Counted from the first letter of the stretch, positions 1-10,292 are shown. The stretch is 64,000 nt of DNA from Chryseolinea sp. H1M3-3 (GCF_029360725.1 NZ_JARKMY010000004.1:98858-162857), one strand, 5' to 3'. The notes: generated by a model not told the origin, from the letters alone. A program made the numbers and translations.

Positions 1-82
1 ATCGGATCGAGCACGCCTTCGCCTTTGTTTGCTTACATCGCCAATAATTCTTTGACATTGGTGTCGATATTGAAAGTCAACT

Positions 83-535
83 TCATTTATTAACCGCCCG
101 CCACGCTTGAGCAGCATTATGCACACCTTTGAAGTCATTCCTAAGTGTTTTCAATGCATACTTTTCGCGATCAAGTTCAGGACGGCTTTTAATTCCCATT
201 AGTCTAAACAGCGGCAGCGGTGGACACCAACCTTGAATTGCATGTTGCACAAGAAACGAAGTTACCACTGCCGGCAGAATTGCCCAGCGTTTGTCTACGG
301 TCAGGGCGAGAACGGCACCAGCAAGACCAAGTAACCCCGCATTAACTTCAAGCGTCCTTTCAATGTCCCATTTCTTATCCAATTCTTTTATGCGGGATTC
401 AATTGCAGCTGGACTCTGCTCGCCATAGTGGGCGATATTTGCGATAATTTCTTGATCTATCTTTTCATTTTGCGACCGTGACGTGCTTGATCTTACGCGT
501 TCGCCTGGTTTTACTGTTGTCTCCATCTGTATCAT
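83..535 (-). CDS. YgaP-like DUF2892 membrane protein
   Basis: Small inner-membrane protein of about 150 residues. The N-terminal ~60 residues are polar and charged. Two hydrophobic stretches (about 62-82 and 86-102) are followed by a Q-G-W-C-P-P-L-P-L-F-R motif and R-L-M-G. That pattern is typical of the DUF2892 (YgaP-type) family, where two helices end in a conserved GWCP segment. The family role is poorly defined; some members are fused to rhodanese domains, this one is not. An alternative start lies three codons downstream. It stands alone, with 390 bp before the next gene. Confidence 0.75.
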   Translation of the reverse strand: MIQMETTVKPGERVRSSTSRSQNEKIDQEIIANIAHYGEQSPAAIESRIKELDKKWDIERTLEVNAGLLGLAGAVLALTVDKRWAILPAVVTSFLVQHAIQGWCPPLPLFRLMGIKSRPELDREKYALKTLRNDFKGVHNAAQAWRAVNK

Positions 536-540
536 ATTTA

Positions 541-931
541 ATTTGACACTAATACAAATCCTACAAGTCGAGAATAATTAAGTCATCAATTAAATTCCTA
601 ACATGTTTTGTGGCTATATGTTCTTACAATTGAGCAGAAATAAAATAATTGGACGATGTTTTTGGCAGGGTCAAACCGTTGAACCGGATTTGCTACCAGT
701 AAATTAAAAAAAGACAAGAATAATAATGCTTCAAAGGAGCGTAGCTATTCTCGCAACGCTTAAGCGATTTTTATTTTGTTAGTTTTTGACTTGCAAGTTT
801 TTTTCCGGACAATGTTCAACTATACGCCCTTGGCGAGACGAATTGAAATTACATTGGAACGAATACCCATAACAGTACAATAGGCAAAGATGCGTGTACT
901 GCAGCATTAACATGAAGATCTATCTTACATC
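541..931. other. Gene-free spacer
   Basis: AT-rich stretch between the 5' end of the DUF2892 gene and the 3' end of the FtsX-type permease. I see no convincing ORF, repeat or strong hairpin. It should contain the promoter of the DUF2892 gene at its left edge. Confidence 0.4.
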
Positions 932-3337
932 TTATTCATACCTGATCGCATCACACGGATTGGATCTTGCGGCCTTTATAAAATGATAACCAACAGTAAG
1001 CCAGGCAATGAAGGCAGCCAGAATTCCACTAAGTAAAAACACTGCAGGGTCAAGGTCAATATGGTAAGCAAAAGAACTTAGCCAGGTATCCATCCCATAC
1101 CAACCTAGTACACAGGCGACAACAAAAGCAATTCCAACAAGTGCCATGAACTCTTTCGACAGCATATGGTGAATGGATAATATGGATGCACCCAGCGCTT
1201 TCCTGATGCCAATTTCCCGTGTCCGCTGCTCGGCGGTAAACGCAGCGAGCCCAAGCAGACCGAGACAAGCAACAAAAATCGCTACCCCACTCATCACCGT
1301 GGAAAGTTTACTCAAGCGCTCTTCTTCACGAAACAATTGATCAAAATTTTCATCAAGGAATGAATAATCATAAGGCGAATGAAGTGCGTATTGCTTCCAT
1401 GTCTTTTCAACTGAAGCAATTACGTCCCTGACGTTCCCATCATAACGAATGTGCATGAAATCGGCGTGCGTTTTAAAAAAAACGACCAATGGTCGTACCG
1501 TTGACTTGAAAGACTCGAAATGAAAATCACGGATCACACCAATGACAGGTATTGATGAACCTCCCCCATCGGTTTGAAATTTGCTATTGAGTGCATCCGT
1601 CCAACCCATTGCTTTTGCAGCAGCTTCGTTGATCACGCAGGCTTGAGCGTCTGACGCGATCAAAGGTGAGAAATAACGTCCTTGTGAAAGATTGATTTTT
1701 AGCACTTCAAGATGATTGTAATCGGCAGTGTAGACCTGAAACACCACGTCCTTCGTGGCTCCTGCTTCGCGGAAGGTGGAAGCTCTATTCACTTCTGGAA
1801 AAGCATTATCTGCATAGCTCGCCTTCACTACGCCAGCCAGGTTATTCACCGCTTCGAGGAATGCAGCGTAATTGTTTCCTAACCGCTGTGTGTTTTTAAT
1901 AATCAGCACGTTTTGTTTATCAAAGCCGACATTCATATTGCGCATGTAGTTGAGCTGACTGAATACCATCACCGTACAAATCATTAGCGCTATGGAAATG
2001 GAAAATTGCACAACCACCAGCGTACTTCTTATGCCCTTGCTCCTCATCCCGGTACTGGCCTTACCCTTCAATACATCCACTGGCTTAAATGAGGTGAGGT
2101 AAAAGGCAGGATAACTTCCCGACAACAAAGAAACGAATAGGAAAATGAGGCAGATCGACAGAATAATTTCAGGAAGCAACAACGTGTTAAACGAAAGTGT
2201 TTTTCCGGACAACAGATTGAAGTACGGCAGTAACAGGTACGTTGCGACCAGGGCCAGAACAGTTGCCATGAAAACAGATACGAATGATTCCGACAAAAAT
2301 TGAAAGACAAGGGTTGTTCTATCAGATCCGAACGCCTTGCGCAAACCGACTTCCCGGGCGCGTTTCATCGAATGCGCTGTTGACAGGTTCATGAAATTGA
2401 TGCACGCAATGAGCAGGATAAATATCCCAGTGGCTCCTGTAATGTATATATAGCGAATGTCGCCTGAGGGTGATGTTCCGTCCGTAATTTCAGGGTGAAA
2501 CAAGTGGCTTTCAGATAAGGCATACGGAAAGAAGGTGTATACGCCACCTTGCTTTTCAAACTCCTGTAACGTCATGCCAAAAGTAGCTTCAAGTTCCGGA
2601 CTGACTTGTAACTTAACCATTGCCCTAAGGGCCGCAGTCACAGAGCCAATTGGCGTCGAAGGTGTTTTTTTGAAATAAGTATATGTGCCATCAACGCTAC
2701 CCCAGCCATCTCTTGTGGTAGGCGAAGATGAGTAGGAAATCAGCGCATCAAACTGAATATGTGAGTTGGCCGGCGGCGACACCGCTACTCCGGTAACCGT
2801 GTATGTTTCATTTTCATTTCCAACAATCAGCGTTTTGCCGATGGCAGGCTCGTTTCCAAAATACTGTTTAGCTGCGTGATCCGCCAGCACTATGGTGTGT
2901 GGTTCCTTCAGAACATGTTTGGGGTCTCCCTGGAGTAATTGGAAACTGAAGAATTCAAAAAAGTTTGAGTCGGCTAGAAAAGCTTTGTCTTCACTGAAGG
3001 TTTTGTCCTCATTTCGGATCAGCAGGTTTTGGACTGGCCACGGGTTGATGCGTGTGGCTTCTTCTATTCCCGTCATGCCCGCGACTAAGGCCTGGGCTAA
3101 CGGCGGACACGATGAAGATGTGATAATCTCTTGTCCTCCGAAATTGATGTGCATACCCACATGATAGATATTCCCATAGTCTTTGTGAAACCTGTCGAAG
3201 GTTAGCTCATGATAGATATACAACCCAATCAGAAACGAAGCAGCAAGGCCAGTCGCTAGTCCCAAAATATTTAAGCAAGAATAGAATTTGTGGCGGGAAA
3301 TATTGCGAAGAGCAGATTTTATGTAACGCTGCAACAT
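932..3337 (-). CDS. MacB/FtsX-family ABC transporter permease
   Basis: Membrane component of an ABC-type exporter or mechanotransmitter, 801 residues, the usual length for the duplicated MacB-like permeases abundant in Cytophagales. Order: a transmembrane helix at about 20-42; a periplasmic core domain at about 45-280; a first FtsX domain with three helices (about 293-410) including the R-A-R-E-V-G-L-R-K-A-F-G coupling motif; a helix near 435-455; a second periplasmic domain; and a second FtsX domain (about 675-795) with T-R-E-I-G-I-R-K-A-L-G. No ATPase gene lies beside it, so the partner must be encoded elsewhere. Its leader carries a repeated sequence (3344-3431). Confidence 0.93.
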   Translation of the reverse strand: MLQRYIKSALRNISRHKFYSCLNILGLATGLAASFLIGLYIYHELTFDRFHKDYGNIYHVGMHINFGGQEIITSSSCPPLAQALVAGMTGIEEATRINPWPVQNLLIRNEDKTFSEDKAFLADSNFFEFFSFQLLQGDPKHVLKEPHTIVLADHAAKQYFGNEPAIGKTLIVGNENETYTVTGVAVSPPANSHIQFDALISYSSSPTTRDGWGSVDGTYTYFKKTPSTPIGSVTAALRAMVKLQVSPELEATFGMTLQEFEKQGGVYTFFPYALSESHLFHPEITDGTSPSGDIRYIYITGATGIFILLIACINFMNLSTAHSMKRAREVGLRKAFGSDRTTLVFQFLSESFVSVFMATVLALVATYLLLPYFNLLSGKTLSFNTLLLPEIILSICLIFLFVSLLSGSYPAFYLTSFKPVDVLKGKASTGMRSKGIRSTLVVVQFSISIALMICTVMVFSQLNYMRNMNVGFDKQNVLIIKNTQRLGNNYAAFLEAVNNLAGVVKASYADNAFPEVNRASTFREAGATKDVVFQVYTADYNHLEVLKINLSQGRYFSPLIASDAQACVINEAAAKAMGWTDALNSKFQTDGGGSSIPVIGVIRDFHFESFKSTVRPLVVFFKTHADFMHIRYDGNVRDVIASVEKTWKQYALHSPYDYSFLDENFDQLFREEERLSKLSTVMSGVAIFVACLGLLGLAAFTAEQRTREIGIRKALGASILSIHHMLSKEFMALVGIAFVVACVLGWYGMDTWLSSFAYHIDLDPAVFLLSGILAAFIAWLTVGYHFIKAARSNPCDAIRYE

Positions 3338-3343
3338 AACTTA

Positions 3344-3431
3344 GTTGTTTGAGGTGCCTAGAATGATGTATGATACACGTTAAAAAGTTTTAAGCGTACT
3401 TTAGAGAACAGGAAGCAGCAATAAACTCTGG
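3344..3431 (-). repeat. Permease leader repeat, copy 1
   Basis: An ~88 bp sequence immediately upstream of the permease start. A diverged copy lies at 4568-4656. Shared blocks include TGATACACG.TAAAAAGTTTTAA and GGAAGCAGCAAT. It probably contains the promoter and 5' leader of this permease paralogue family. Confidence 0.6.
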
Positions 3432-3683
3432 GCTAACTAAGTAGGTCCGGAAAATCTGCTGTATAGGAAGAGAAGTCGTCGGACCTCACGATTTACCATG
3501 CCAGCTAACTCGCTAGCACGTAGTTAAGGAAGGGGTTTTCATTTTTTTTTCGCTATCCGAAATAGCATTTAAGATTTTATTTTTTTTTTCAAGGATCACC
3601 ATGACCTTCTGCAATGATTTGAAAAAATAAAAATTGAATTACGTTCTGTAACCGGAAAGCAGCGTTGGATATCGTTTCATCAA

Positions 3684-4028
3684 TTAATTGAACCAGACGG
3701 CATAACCTTGCCTCCGCAAGTCCCATGCAAGTTTTTCCTCCATCATCAAAGCTTCTTCCCTAGTTAACGGCTTGACGTTGATATGCTCGTATAAACTCGG
3801 ACGCAAATACGCTCCGTATTTCTGCACAATGTTTGACGATAGCTTGTGACCTTTTTTGTTAACATAACCCGTTCGATGTTCCAAAAATCTTTCTGCAGGA
3901 GTTTTACTCGTCATACCCACATAAAGACACTGAAGTACTCCATTGAATTGTGGGTTGGCGGCACGGAATTTTGTATTCTCCGTAAAAACCTTTTTCGAGA
4001 GCTCAATCACGTAAACTCGATATCGCAT
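3684..4028 (-). CDS. GIY-YIG-like nuclease-fold protein
   Basis: Protein of 114 residues with the GIY-YIG fold pattern: a V-Y-V-I-E-L strand at the N-terminus, then L-Y-V-G-M-T-S near residue 35, the arginine helix A-E-R-F-L-E-H-R near 46-53, and a glutamate in M-M-E-E-K-L-A near 92-98. It is a stand-alone single-domain protein, so the DNA target is unknown. The final residues W-F-N and the absence of extra domains fit small GIY-YIG proteins of Bacteroidota. Nuclease activity is inferred from family only. Confidence 0.65.
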   Translation of the reverse strand: MRYRVYVIELSKKVFTENTKFRAANPQFNGVLQCLYVGMTSKTPAERFLEHRTGYVNKKGHKLSSNIVQKYGAYLRPSLYEHINVKPLTREEALMMEEKLAWDLRRQGYAVWFN

Positions 4029-4107
4029 GTTACAAATAACGCTTTCACTGCAAATATTTTCAAAACGTATATCGAGCGTTAGTTATTGTAGTCCCTGGTT
4101 TTAGTAA

Positions 4108-4497
4108 TTACCATAATATTCCCCAGATAACATTTTTAGGTTTGAAGACTCTCATCGGGAATGTACCTGTTGGTTTGAAACATGGCATATTGTCCCCTGA
4201 CTTTGGGTGCAAACAAGGCATATTGTCCCCTGAATATATTTCCTCTGTAGATTTACTTGGCGCGGGTCTTGTTGGCGACCTATTGAACCTGTCGTGCGCC
4301 CGGTTACTCAAAAAATCACTGAATTTGTCAAACTTATACCTGCTGAAATCGTCAAACTTATAATTGCTGAAATCGTCATTCTTTTTATTTTGAAACTGCT
4401 CACTCGTCGTGTCCGTTTTACGGTGACGGTTTAGTTGTGAATATGTTGGCGTTATGTATCCAAAAATCACTGCAAATAATAGAACGGTTGTCTTCAT
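4108..4497 (-). CDS. Secreted protein with internal short repeats
   Basis: Unrecognised protein of 129 residues. A signal peptide of about 20 residues ends at T-Y-S-Q. The middle carries tandem near-repeats of the form D-D-F-S-N-Y-K-F, and the C-terminal part carries two copies of S-G-D-N-M-P-C followed by a proline (about residues 89-110). The C-terminus is basic and aromatic. The repeat of a cysteine-containing motif suggests metal or haem binding or cross-linking, but that is speculation. A relic-like permease leader repeat lies about 70 bp upstream. Confidence 0.55.
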   Translation of the reverse strand: MKTTVLLFAVIFGYITPTYSQLNRHRKTDTTSEQFQNKKNDDFSNYKFDDFSRYKFDKFSDFLSNRAHDRFNRSPTRPAPSKSTEEIYSGDNMPCLHPKSGDNMPCFKPTGTFPMRVFKPKNVIWGILW

Positions 4498-4567
4498 TTT
4501 TTCTGAATTTTGCTACCTGCACACAATTTAATGGTTTACACTTCATCGTCAAGCTAACGTCGTCTTA

Positions 4568-4656
4568 ATTGTTTGAGGGACCCTTGTAGAGTGATGGTGA
4601 TACACGCTAAAAAGTTTTAACAGTGCCATATAGAACCGGAAGCAGCAATGCACTCG
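4568..4656 (-). repeat. Permease leader repeat, copy 2
   Basis: Diverged second copy of the sequence at 3344-3431, in the same orientation, but no permease gene follows it. It now lies upstream of the secreted repeat protein. It may be the remnant of a deleted permease paralogue or a reused promoter. Confidence 0.55.
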
Positions 4657-4774
4657 GGAATAGACTCAGGGAATAATCATCGCATAAAACTTAATTTAAT
4701 AGCAACAAAGCTGGGCAAGGCGGAAACGGAGGAACTGAGATATGAATGAGAACAAAAGTTGCTAACGGAATTTT

Positions 4775-5296
4775 ATGATACAATTGAGACCATTTGAACA
4801 ATCACATTTTAGTACACTGATTTCATGGATTAACACCAAAGAACTTTTATTGACCATCGCCGGTACTTATTTTGAATTTCCACTAACAACCGACCAACTT
4901 CAGCAATACCTTACCGATGACAAAAGCAATTCTTTTAGCGTTGTCGACACGTCCACAAATACTATTATTGGTCACGCAGAGATTGTTAAAGCTGGTAACC
5001 GGTTTTATAAAATCGACAAATTATTAATCGGTGATCAAGCGAACCGGGGCAAAGGAATCGGCAAACAGGTAATGGGAGAACTACTGCGGTATGCATTTGA
5101 GAAATTAGATGCGGACGTCGTTGAACTTAATGTATTTGACTGGAATGTCGCAGGCATCCGTTGTTATGAGGTAGTTGGTTTTGTTCTTAACCCTGATAAG
5201 AAACAAACTTTTGAGGTAAATGGAAAAATATGGCAGGCTTTGAACATGACGATTGAAAAGAATCGATGGAGTAAATTGATCGCTGAGAAAAACTAA
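4775..5296 (+). CDS. GNAT family N-acetyltransferase
   Basis: Protein of 173 residues with the GNAT fold. It opens with I-Q-L-R-P-F-E-Q-S and has an acetyl-CoA pyrophosphate-binding loop at about 85-100 (Q-A-N-R-G-K-G-I-G-K-Q-V). This is followed by the V-E-L-N-V-F-D-W-N-V-A-G-I-R-C-Y-E-V-V-G-F motif at about 117-137, typical of RimJ/RimL-like members that acetylate amines or protein N-termini. The substrate cannot be predicted. It is a single plus-strand gene in a leftward neighbourhood. Confidence 0.88.
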   Translation: MIQLRPFEQSHFSTLISWINTKELLLTIAGTYFEFPLTTDQLQQYLTDDKSNSFSVVDTSTNTIIGHAEIVKAGNRFYKIDKLLIGDQANRGKGIGKQVMGELLRYAFEKLDADVVELNVFDWNVAGIRCYEVVGFVLNPDKKQTFEVNGKIWQALNMTIEKNRWSKLIAEKN

Positions 5297-5450
5297 ATAA
5301 CAAAATCTCATTGAGCCAACGGTTAAAGAATTCCTCTTAAGTGAAACCAGAAGCGTCTCACCCTGCAGGTTATTGACGGCACCTCGATAGAAGTGATTGT
5401 AATAATCACTATAAACATTACTAATAGGTCTTCAGATGGGGATCATGCTA

Positions 5451-8400
5451 TCATCGACCTCCTTTGATCGCTTTTGCAATTGCCTCGAGGTGTTCGTTAA
5501 ATGAACTCAATTGTATCAGCATTTGACCCGAGGTATCGCTTTCGTTCAGCATTCCAAATTTGTTGTTCTTCATAAAGATCTCTTTAATTTGATTCCACCG
5601 ATTCCTTTCTTTTTCGGTGAGAAAACCAGCAATTTCTTTTAACCGTAGCAAATTAGCTTCTGCATCTGATGTCAAGGTTTGTGATTCACCTTCATAATGA
5701 GAAAGAATCAACGTGTTCAATTCTTCGGAGTTCATAAGCGGTACTACTTTGGCAGTCATCTTATTCATATTCCGGTATGAGCCCTGTAATTTGAAGGCAG
5801 GTTCGGTACGATAGGCATCCCTCATGGCGGCACTCGCAATGTATTGTTGGTTCACACGCATCACCACATCACGAATTCGGATGATGTTCTTAAGCACTGC
5901 AATGGCATCGTCAATTTCCTGTTGGTTATAATTTCCTTCCAGTTCGGGCAGCAGTTCACTGTTTGTCTCGACATAACTAATGAGTTTGTACAGGTCATCA
6001 AAACTGCGATTACTGATACGTTGCAGGTACTTATTCTCGGCTACGGAGTTTTCGATCAAGCTGAGTTTGAACAGTTGCTCGGAACTACCGATTACATCTC
6101 CCAGGTTATATACATCTGCACGATTCGCCAACATGTCCGGGATTTTAAATTGCTCGCCACTCTCCGTATAGGGGTTGCCGGCCATCACAATGCAAAAGCG
6201 TTTTCCGCGCAAATCATAGGTTTTGCTTTCGCCTTCGAAAATGCCATCCATCTTACGCTGACCATCGGCAAGCGATATGAACTTCTGCAGAAACTCCGGA
6301 TTACAATGCTGGATGTCGTCTATATACAACATCACATTATCGGCCATTTCAAAAGAAAGGTTTATTTTAATGAGTTCTGCGCGTGCACCTGAAGTTGTTG
6401 CCTCCTGCGGATCAATTGATGTGATATTATGCCCAATAGTTGGACCGTTAATTTTTACAAAGTGAAGGCCCATCGTTTTCGCTAAATATTCCATCAACGT
6501 CGTTTTACCATACCCTGGCGGTGATACCAGTAACAACATCCCCATGCGCGCAGTGCGTTTGTCGTTACCTGCAGCACCGATCTGTTTGGCAAGATTGGCA
6601 CCGATCAACGGAAAATATACGTCGTTGATTAGACGATTACGAACAAACGAACTCAATACTTTTGGTTCCAGTTCGTTGATCTTTAATTGCTGACGATAAG
6701 CCTGCACTAATTGTTCTTTAAGTTGATTGAAGGAAGTAAATGCGGGAACAATCGTTTCAAAATAGCTGCGCATCTTCGTCGTGAAGTGGTGAAAGTTCAA
6801 CGTGTATTTCCCTTCTCCATGTACCACTGCATGCGTACCTTTTAAGCCGGTGAGGTCAATAGCATCTGCGGCAGCTTTTTCTCGGTAAGCGTGGTCTTTG
6901 AAAAGAAGTAAACAGGCCGTTTCATCTAAATAAAGTTTATCTGCTGTGATGGAGGGCGTTTGCAGAAACGCATGTAGCCAGCTTTGGATAATATAAAATC
7001 GCTCGGCCGTATCAAATCCCGTATTGTTTATCTCTTGTAAGAACAATGCAGTCCTTCTTTGTGCGAGTAAATATTCATCGAATGCTTTTTTGAGGTGCAG
7101 TGCTTGTTGGCTGCAGGTAAAATGTTTAGCGGAGGAAAGTTCTAAATATAAATATTGCGCTACTTCATTTGGGTCTACTGAATCGTAGGCAATCTGCGAC
7201 AGCAAGAATCGTGACGATAACTCTTTTCCTACAAAACTTGCACGCTTGCTTTGAGGAAAACTTTCCTGTATCGAATAGGCCGCAGTAATCAATTGCTGAA
7301 GCTTGTTCCGTGAGGCTTCATCTAATCCAAACCAGAACAACTGAGCAGCTACACGAACGGCAGGGGAAAACCGAAGGATCCCAAGTTCCGCCTGTAGTTT
7401 TTTCAGCCCATGGTAAATAGCCGCAGCATCCGTGTTATGAACCCCTTTAAGATAGCCGGCGGCATAATCACGCTCGGTCCGATCATTCAGAAAAGTTTCA
7501 TAGTTCCACTGCTCACTATGCTGAAGACTTTCGAGATAAGTTTGATAGGCGAGATATTCAGAACGATAGATCTCAGTATTTTCAGATATCAATTCCTGTT
7601 CCCAAATGGCCCTGTGCTGATATAGCGATTCAGTAGTTACCTGTTTATAGAAGCTGGTTCCCAGGAGATGAAAATATAGACTCTCATTTTTGCGGATGAT
7701 CGTCAGATCCAGCACTTGTTTATTGACCGCGAACTTGTAATTGCCTAGCGCAATTATATTTTGACCATCAACAAAAAGATCAGTTTTATCCTTAAGATTT
7801 CGCAAAGCAGTTTCCTGTGCCACCTTCATGAGGTTTTCCAGATTTTCTGCCTTCGCTACATCCCCGAGCTCTTTCAACTCATTCACCAGGTTACGCACCT
7901 TGTCTACCATCAGGTCTGTAGAAAAAAATGCGTAGATACTTTCTTTATCGTTAAACGACTGGGCTTTATTTTCGATGTTTTTTAGGACACGTAAGCCGAT
8001 CTGCTCCAGTGCGGTGGTACGTTTGTTCAGTTGCGCGACCAGTATTTCTTTTTTGGTGTTGAAGGCTTTGATAACTTCGTCACGCTTGTCTGCTATCTTA
8101 AGGACAAACTCATCAAAGTCAGCGAACTTGCTTTCGAGTTCCTCCACTTGTATACTCACCTTCGTGAAATACTCTTCACACTTTTCAGGTGATGTAGAAA
8201 GGTCAAGGAAGTTTACGATGGTTTGATCAAGTAAAGTAAGTTGCGCGTAAAACTGGCCGGTCGATTCTTGCGCTCTCAGGGCAGTGGTGATACGTACCAA
8301 TTCTGCTTTTACCTCATTCAGAGATGCAAAGATCAGCGAGATCTTTTCGACAATGCGCGTAGTTTGTGTAGTGTCTTCAATTTTCAGGCTGTTCAGAATA

Positions 8401-10292
8401 TCGATCAGCATTTCCAGGCCAGTGGAAATCTCCTTTATCGTTTGCTCTACCGGTTGAGCGTCGATCACTTTTGTCACACTGCTCGCTACTTTCTTAAGAT
8501 CAGCAACCCTGGCTTCATATGGCGCGAGTGCTTCTTCTTTTAATAAGAAAGTGACAGTGTCTTGGGAAAGTGAGCTGTTGTATTGCGCCAGCATTTCTTT
8601 CAGCACATCAACCGCCTTATTATCGATATAACGGATGTTTTGCAAATCGATAACAGCACCCTGCATGCTCCTCGTGGCTGCAAGGAGGTTTACAAGTTGA
8701 TCCAGCGACGTGATGGTCGCACTTTTTACATCGATTACCAACTGGTCCACTCGCCTTTGCATCGAAACGAGATTGTCCTTTGCGTGCTGGCGCTGAGCCT
8801 GCACCTTTGCAAATTCATCTATTGCTGTGTTCGCGATATCCCTGATCTGGGTCAGCGGAGTAGCGAGATCGAAGGTTCCTTCGTCTTTTAACCAAAAATA
8901 AGCGTCGACAATATCGTTCGTTCGTTTATGTATATCCTCATAAAGATCTTCGTAGCTATCCTCTTTTTGTAAAAGCTGTATCACTTCATGACTTTCGCTC
9001 ATTGCACTCACGATATCCTTGTTACCGATCTTATACAATACATTGTTACTCATCGCTGTATTTTCCTGGAGCGTAGCGGTGTAGGGTGTTTGCCAGATTT
9101 GCACCTGGTGATGTCTTACAGCTTCATTCTCCGACCGGAAATAGACCAGCATTCCATCATTAAATATCGTAAAGCCATTACAAACAATAGGTGTTTCCAC
9201 CTGTTGACCGATCATGTTGTATGACATCAACACATAGGTATTTGTAAGTTTCTGGTAGAACACATACAAAAAATCCTCACCGTTAGGAGACGCAACGCTG
9301 CTGCTGAATTCCAGGTCGGATGTGTGCAGTTCAAATATCTTATGCTCTCCGCTTTGCAGATAATAGCCACTTGGGAAAATGATTCCCTGATTGTCTGGCA
9401 ACAATACGCCAGCGTCAAGTAGACTGTTGATTGGAAGAACTTGCTTTGTGCGCACATTAAAAATATAGGCGCGAAAGTTTTCTTCATACGGTTTGATCTT
9501 GATTGGTATAAGATTTCCAAGATCGGCATAATGATATTGCGCGTCATCGAGCTGCTGATCTTTGTTTGTTACAGGCTCAGAATAAATCCCCTTCCCCGAA
9601 TCCGTATTGTTTTCAATTTTGAATGTAATATCCCCATGGAGTGCTTCAATAAACACTTTGTCTAAAATCGAAATATGCGGATACAAACCCAGGCGACGAT
9701 TACTGAGATCCGTTTTAATCCAATTAAATTCGTGCTGCGATGCCCTTTTTATTTCATGAATACTTCTGTCATCGACATATGATAGCTTTCCGTCTCTAAT
9801 CAACCATTTAAAAGCCTTTCTATCATCAGGACTCTTGCCGGTTTGAAAGATCATGTACAGGTAGTTATCTGTCTTTATGAACTTGGCAAAGATTGAATCC
9901 CTGTAGTACTTGTACAGATTGCTGAAGTCTGTAATAAAATTCTCATCTTCAATCAGCGCAAGGGGTTCGGGATTGAAGTGGTCACCGGTGAACTTATAAA
10001 TGCTGAAAACATCGCTGAGCTTTATATCTTCACGCAAACCAAAGTGAACGTTGTAACCGAAAATCGTAAGATTGCCAAGGGCAATAATACCACGCGCTAC
10101 GCCGCTGTTGATTGTAGTGATACGTTGATTGCCGACCAGTTGAAATCCTGTTGAATTAAATATCTCCTTCCTCGCGTTATTTAACGCCGCCAGTCTTTCC
10201 AGTAAATTCAACCGCTGTTCTTCCAGTCGCTTCCGGATGATCTCATATGTTCCGGAATCCAATACAGTATTTGTGCTTTCAGTACCTGCCAT
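5451..10292 (-). CDS. Giant AAA+ ATPase (DUF3686 type) of PspA/flotillin module
   Basis: ATPase of 1613 residues, the kind usually labelled 'DNA repair ATPase' with an N-terminal DUF3686 region. Residues 1-440 look like beta-rich, propeller-like sequence. About 450-830 is a long coiled coil. A helical region follows. The C-terminal AAA+ module has Walker A S-P-P-G-Y-G-K-T-T near 1255-1262, Walker B M-L-Y-I-D-D near 1320, a sensor-1 M-A-G-N-P segment near 1370 and an A-N-R-A-D arginine region near 1390. The repair label is probably misleading. As last gene of an operon with PspA, flotillin and an OB-fold membrane protein, it more likely remodels membrane-bound polymers, as Vps4 does for ESCRT-III (inference). 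The start at 10292 gives a 123 bp gap to the flotillin gene. Confidence 0.85.
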   Translation of the reverse strand: MAGTESTNTVLDSGTYEIIRKRLEEQRLNLLERLAALNNARKEIFNSTGFQLVGNQRITTINSGVARGIIALGNLTIFGYNVHFGLREDIKLSDVFSIYKFTGDHFNPEPLALIEDENFITDFSNLYKYYRDSIFAKFIKTDNYLYMIFQTGKSPDDRKAFKWLIRDGKLSYVDDRSIHEIKRASQHEFNWIKTDLSNRRLGLYPHISILDKVFIEALHGDITFKIENNTDSGKGIYSEPVTNKDQQLDDAQYHYADLGNLIPIKIKPYEENFRAYIFNVRTKQVLPINSLLDAGVLLPDNQGIIFPSGYYLQSGEHKIFELHTSDLEFSSSVASPNGEDFLYVFYQKLTNTYVLMSYNMIGQQVETPIVCNGFTIFNDGMLVYFRSENEAVRHHQVQIWQTPYTATLQENTAMSNNVLYKIGNKDIVSAMSESHEVIQLLQKEDSYEDLYEDIHKRTNDIVDAYFWLKDEGTFDLATPLTQIRDIANTAIDEFAKVQAQRQHAKDNLVSMQRRVDQLVIDVKSATITSLDQLVNLLAATRSMQGAVIDLQNIRYIDNKAVDVLKEMLAQYNSSLSQDTVTFLLKEEALAPYEARVADLKKVASSVTKVIDAQPVEQTIKEISTGLEMLIDILNSLKIEDTTQTTRIVEKISLIFASLNEVKAELVRITTALRAQESTGQFYAQLTLLDQTIVNFLDLSTSPEKCEEYFTKVSIQVEELESKFADFDEFVLKIADKRDEVIKAFNTKKEILVAQLNKRTTALEQIGLRVLKNIENKAQSFNDKESIYAFFSTDLMVDKVRNLVNELKELGDVAKAENLENLMKVAQETALRNLKDKTDLFVDGQNIIALGNYKFAVNKQVLDLTIIRKNESLYFHLLGTSFYKQVTTESLYQHRAIWEQELISENTEIYRSEYLAYQTYLESLQHSEQWNYETFLNDRTERDYAAGYLKGVHNTDAAAIYHGLKKLQAELGILRFSPAVRVAAQLFWFGLDEASRNKLQQLITAAYSIQESFPQSKRASFVGKELSSRFLLSQIAYDSVDPNEVAQYLYLELSSAKHFTCSQQALHLKKAFDEYLLAQRRTALFLQEINNTGFDTAERFYIIQSWLHAFLQTPSITADKLYLDETACLLLFKDHAYREKAAADAIDLTGLKGTHAVVHGEGKYTLNFHHFTTKMRSYFETIVPAFTSFNQLKEQLVQAYRQQLKINELEPKVLSSFVRNRLINDVYFPLIGANLAKQIGAAGNDKRTARMGMLLLVSPPGYGKTTLMEYLAKTMGLHFVKINGPTIGHNITSIDPQEATTSGARAELIKINLSFEMADNVMLYIDDIQHCNPEFLQKFISLADGQRKMDGIFEGESKTYDLRGKRFCIVMAGNPYTESGEQFKIPDMLANRADVYNLGDVIGSSEQLFKLSLIENSVAENKYLQRISNRSFDDLYKLISYVETNSELLPELEGNYNQQEIDDAIAVLKNIIRIRDVVMRVNQQYIASAAMRDAYRTEPAFKLQGSYRNMNKMTAKVVPLMNSEELNTLILSHYEGESQTLTSDAEANLLRLKEIAGFLTEKERNRWNQIKEIFMKNNKFGMLNESDTSGQMLIQLSSFNEHLEAIAKAIKGGR

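Noticed and set aside
5844..9665. Plus-strand frames inside the giant ATPase gene and a short minus frame at 9227
   Set aside because: Shadow frames of a well-supported 1613-codon gene.
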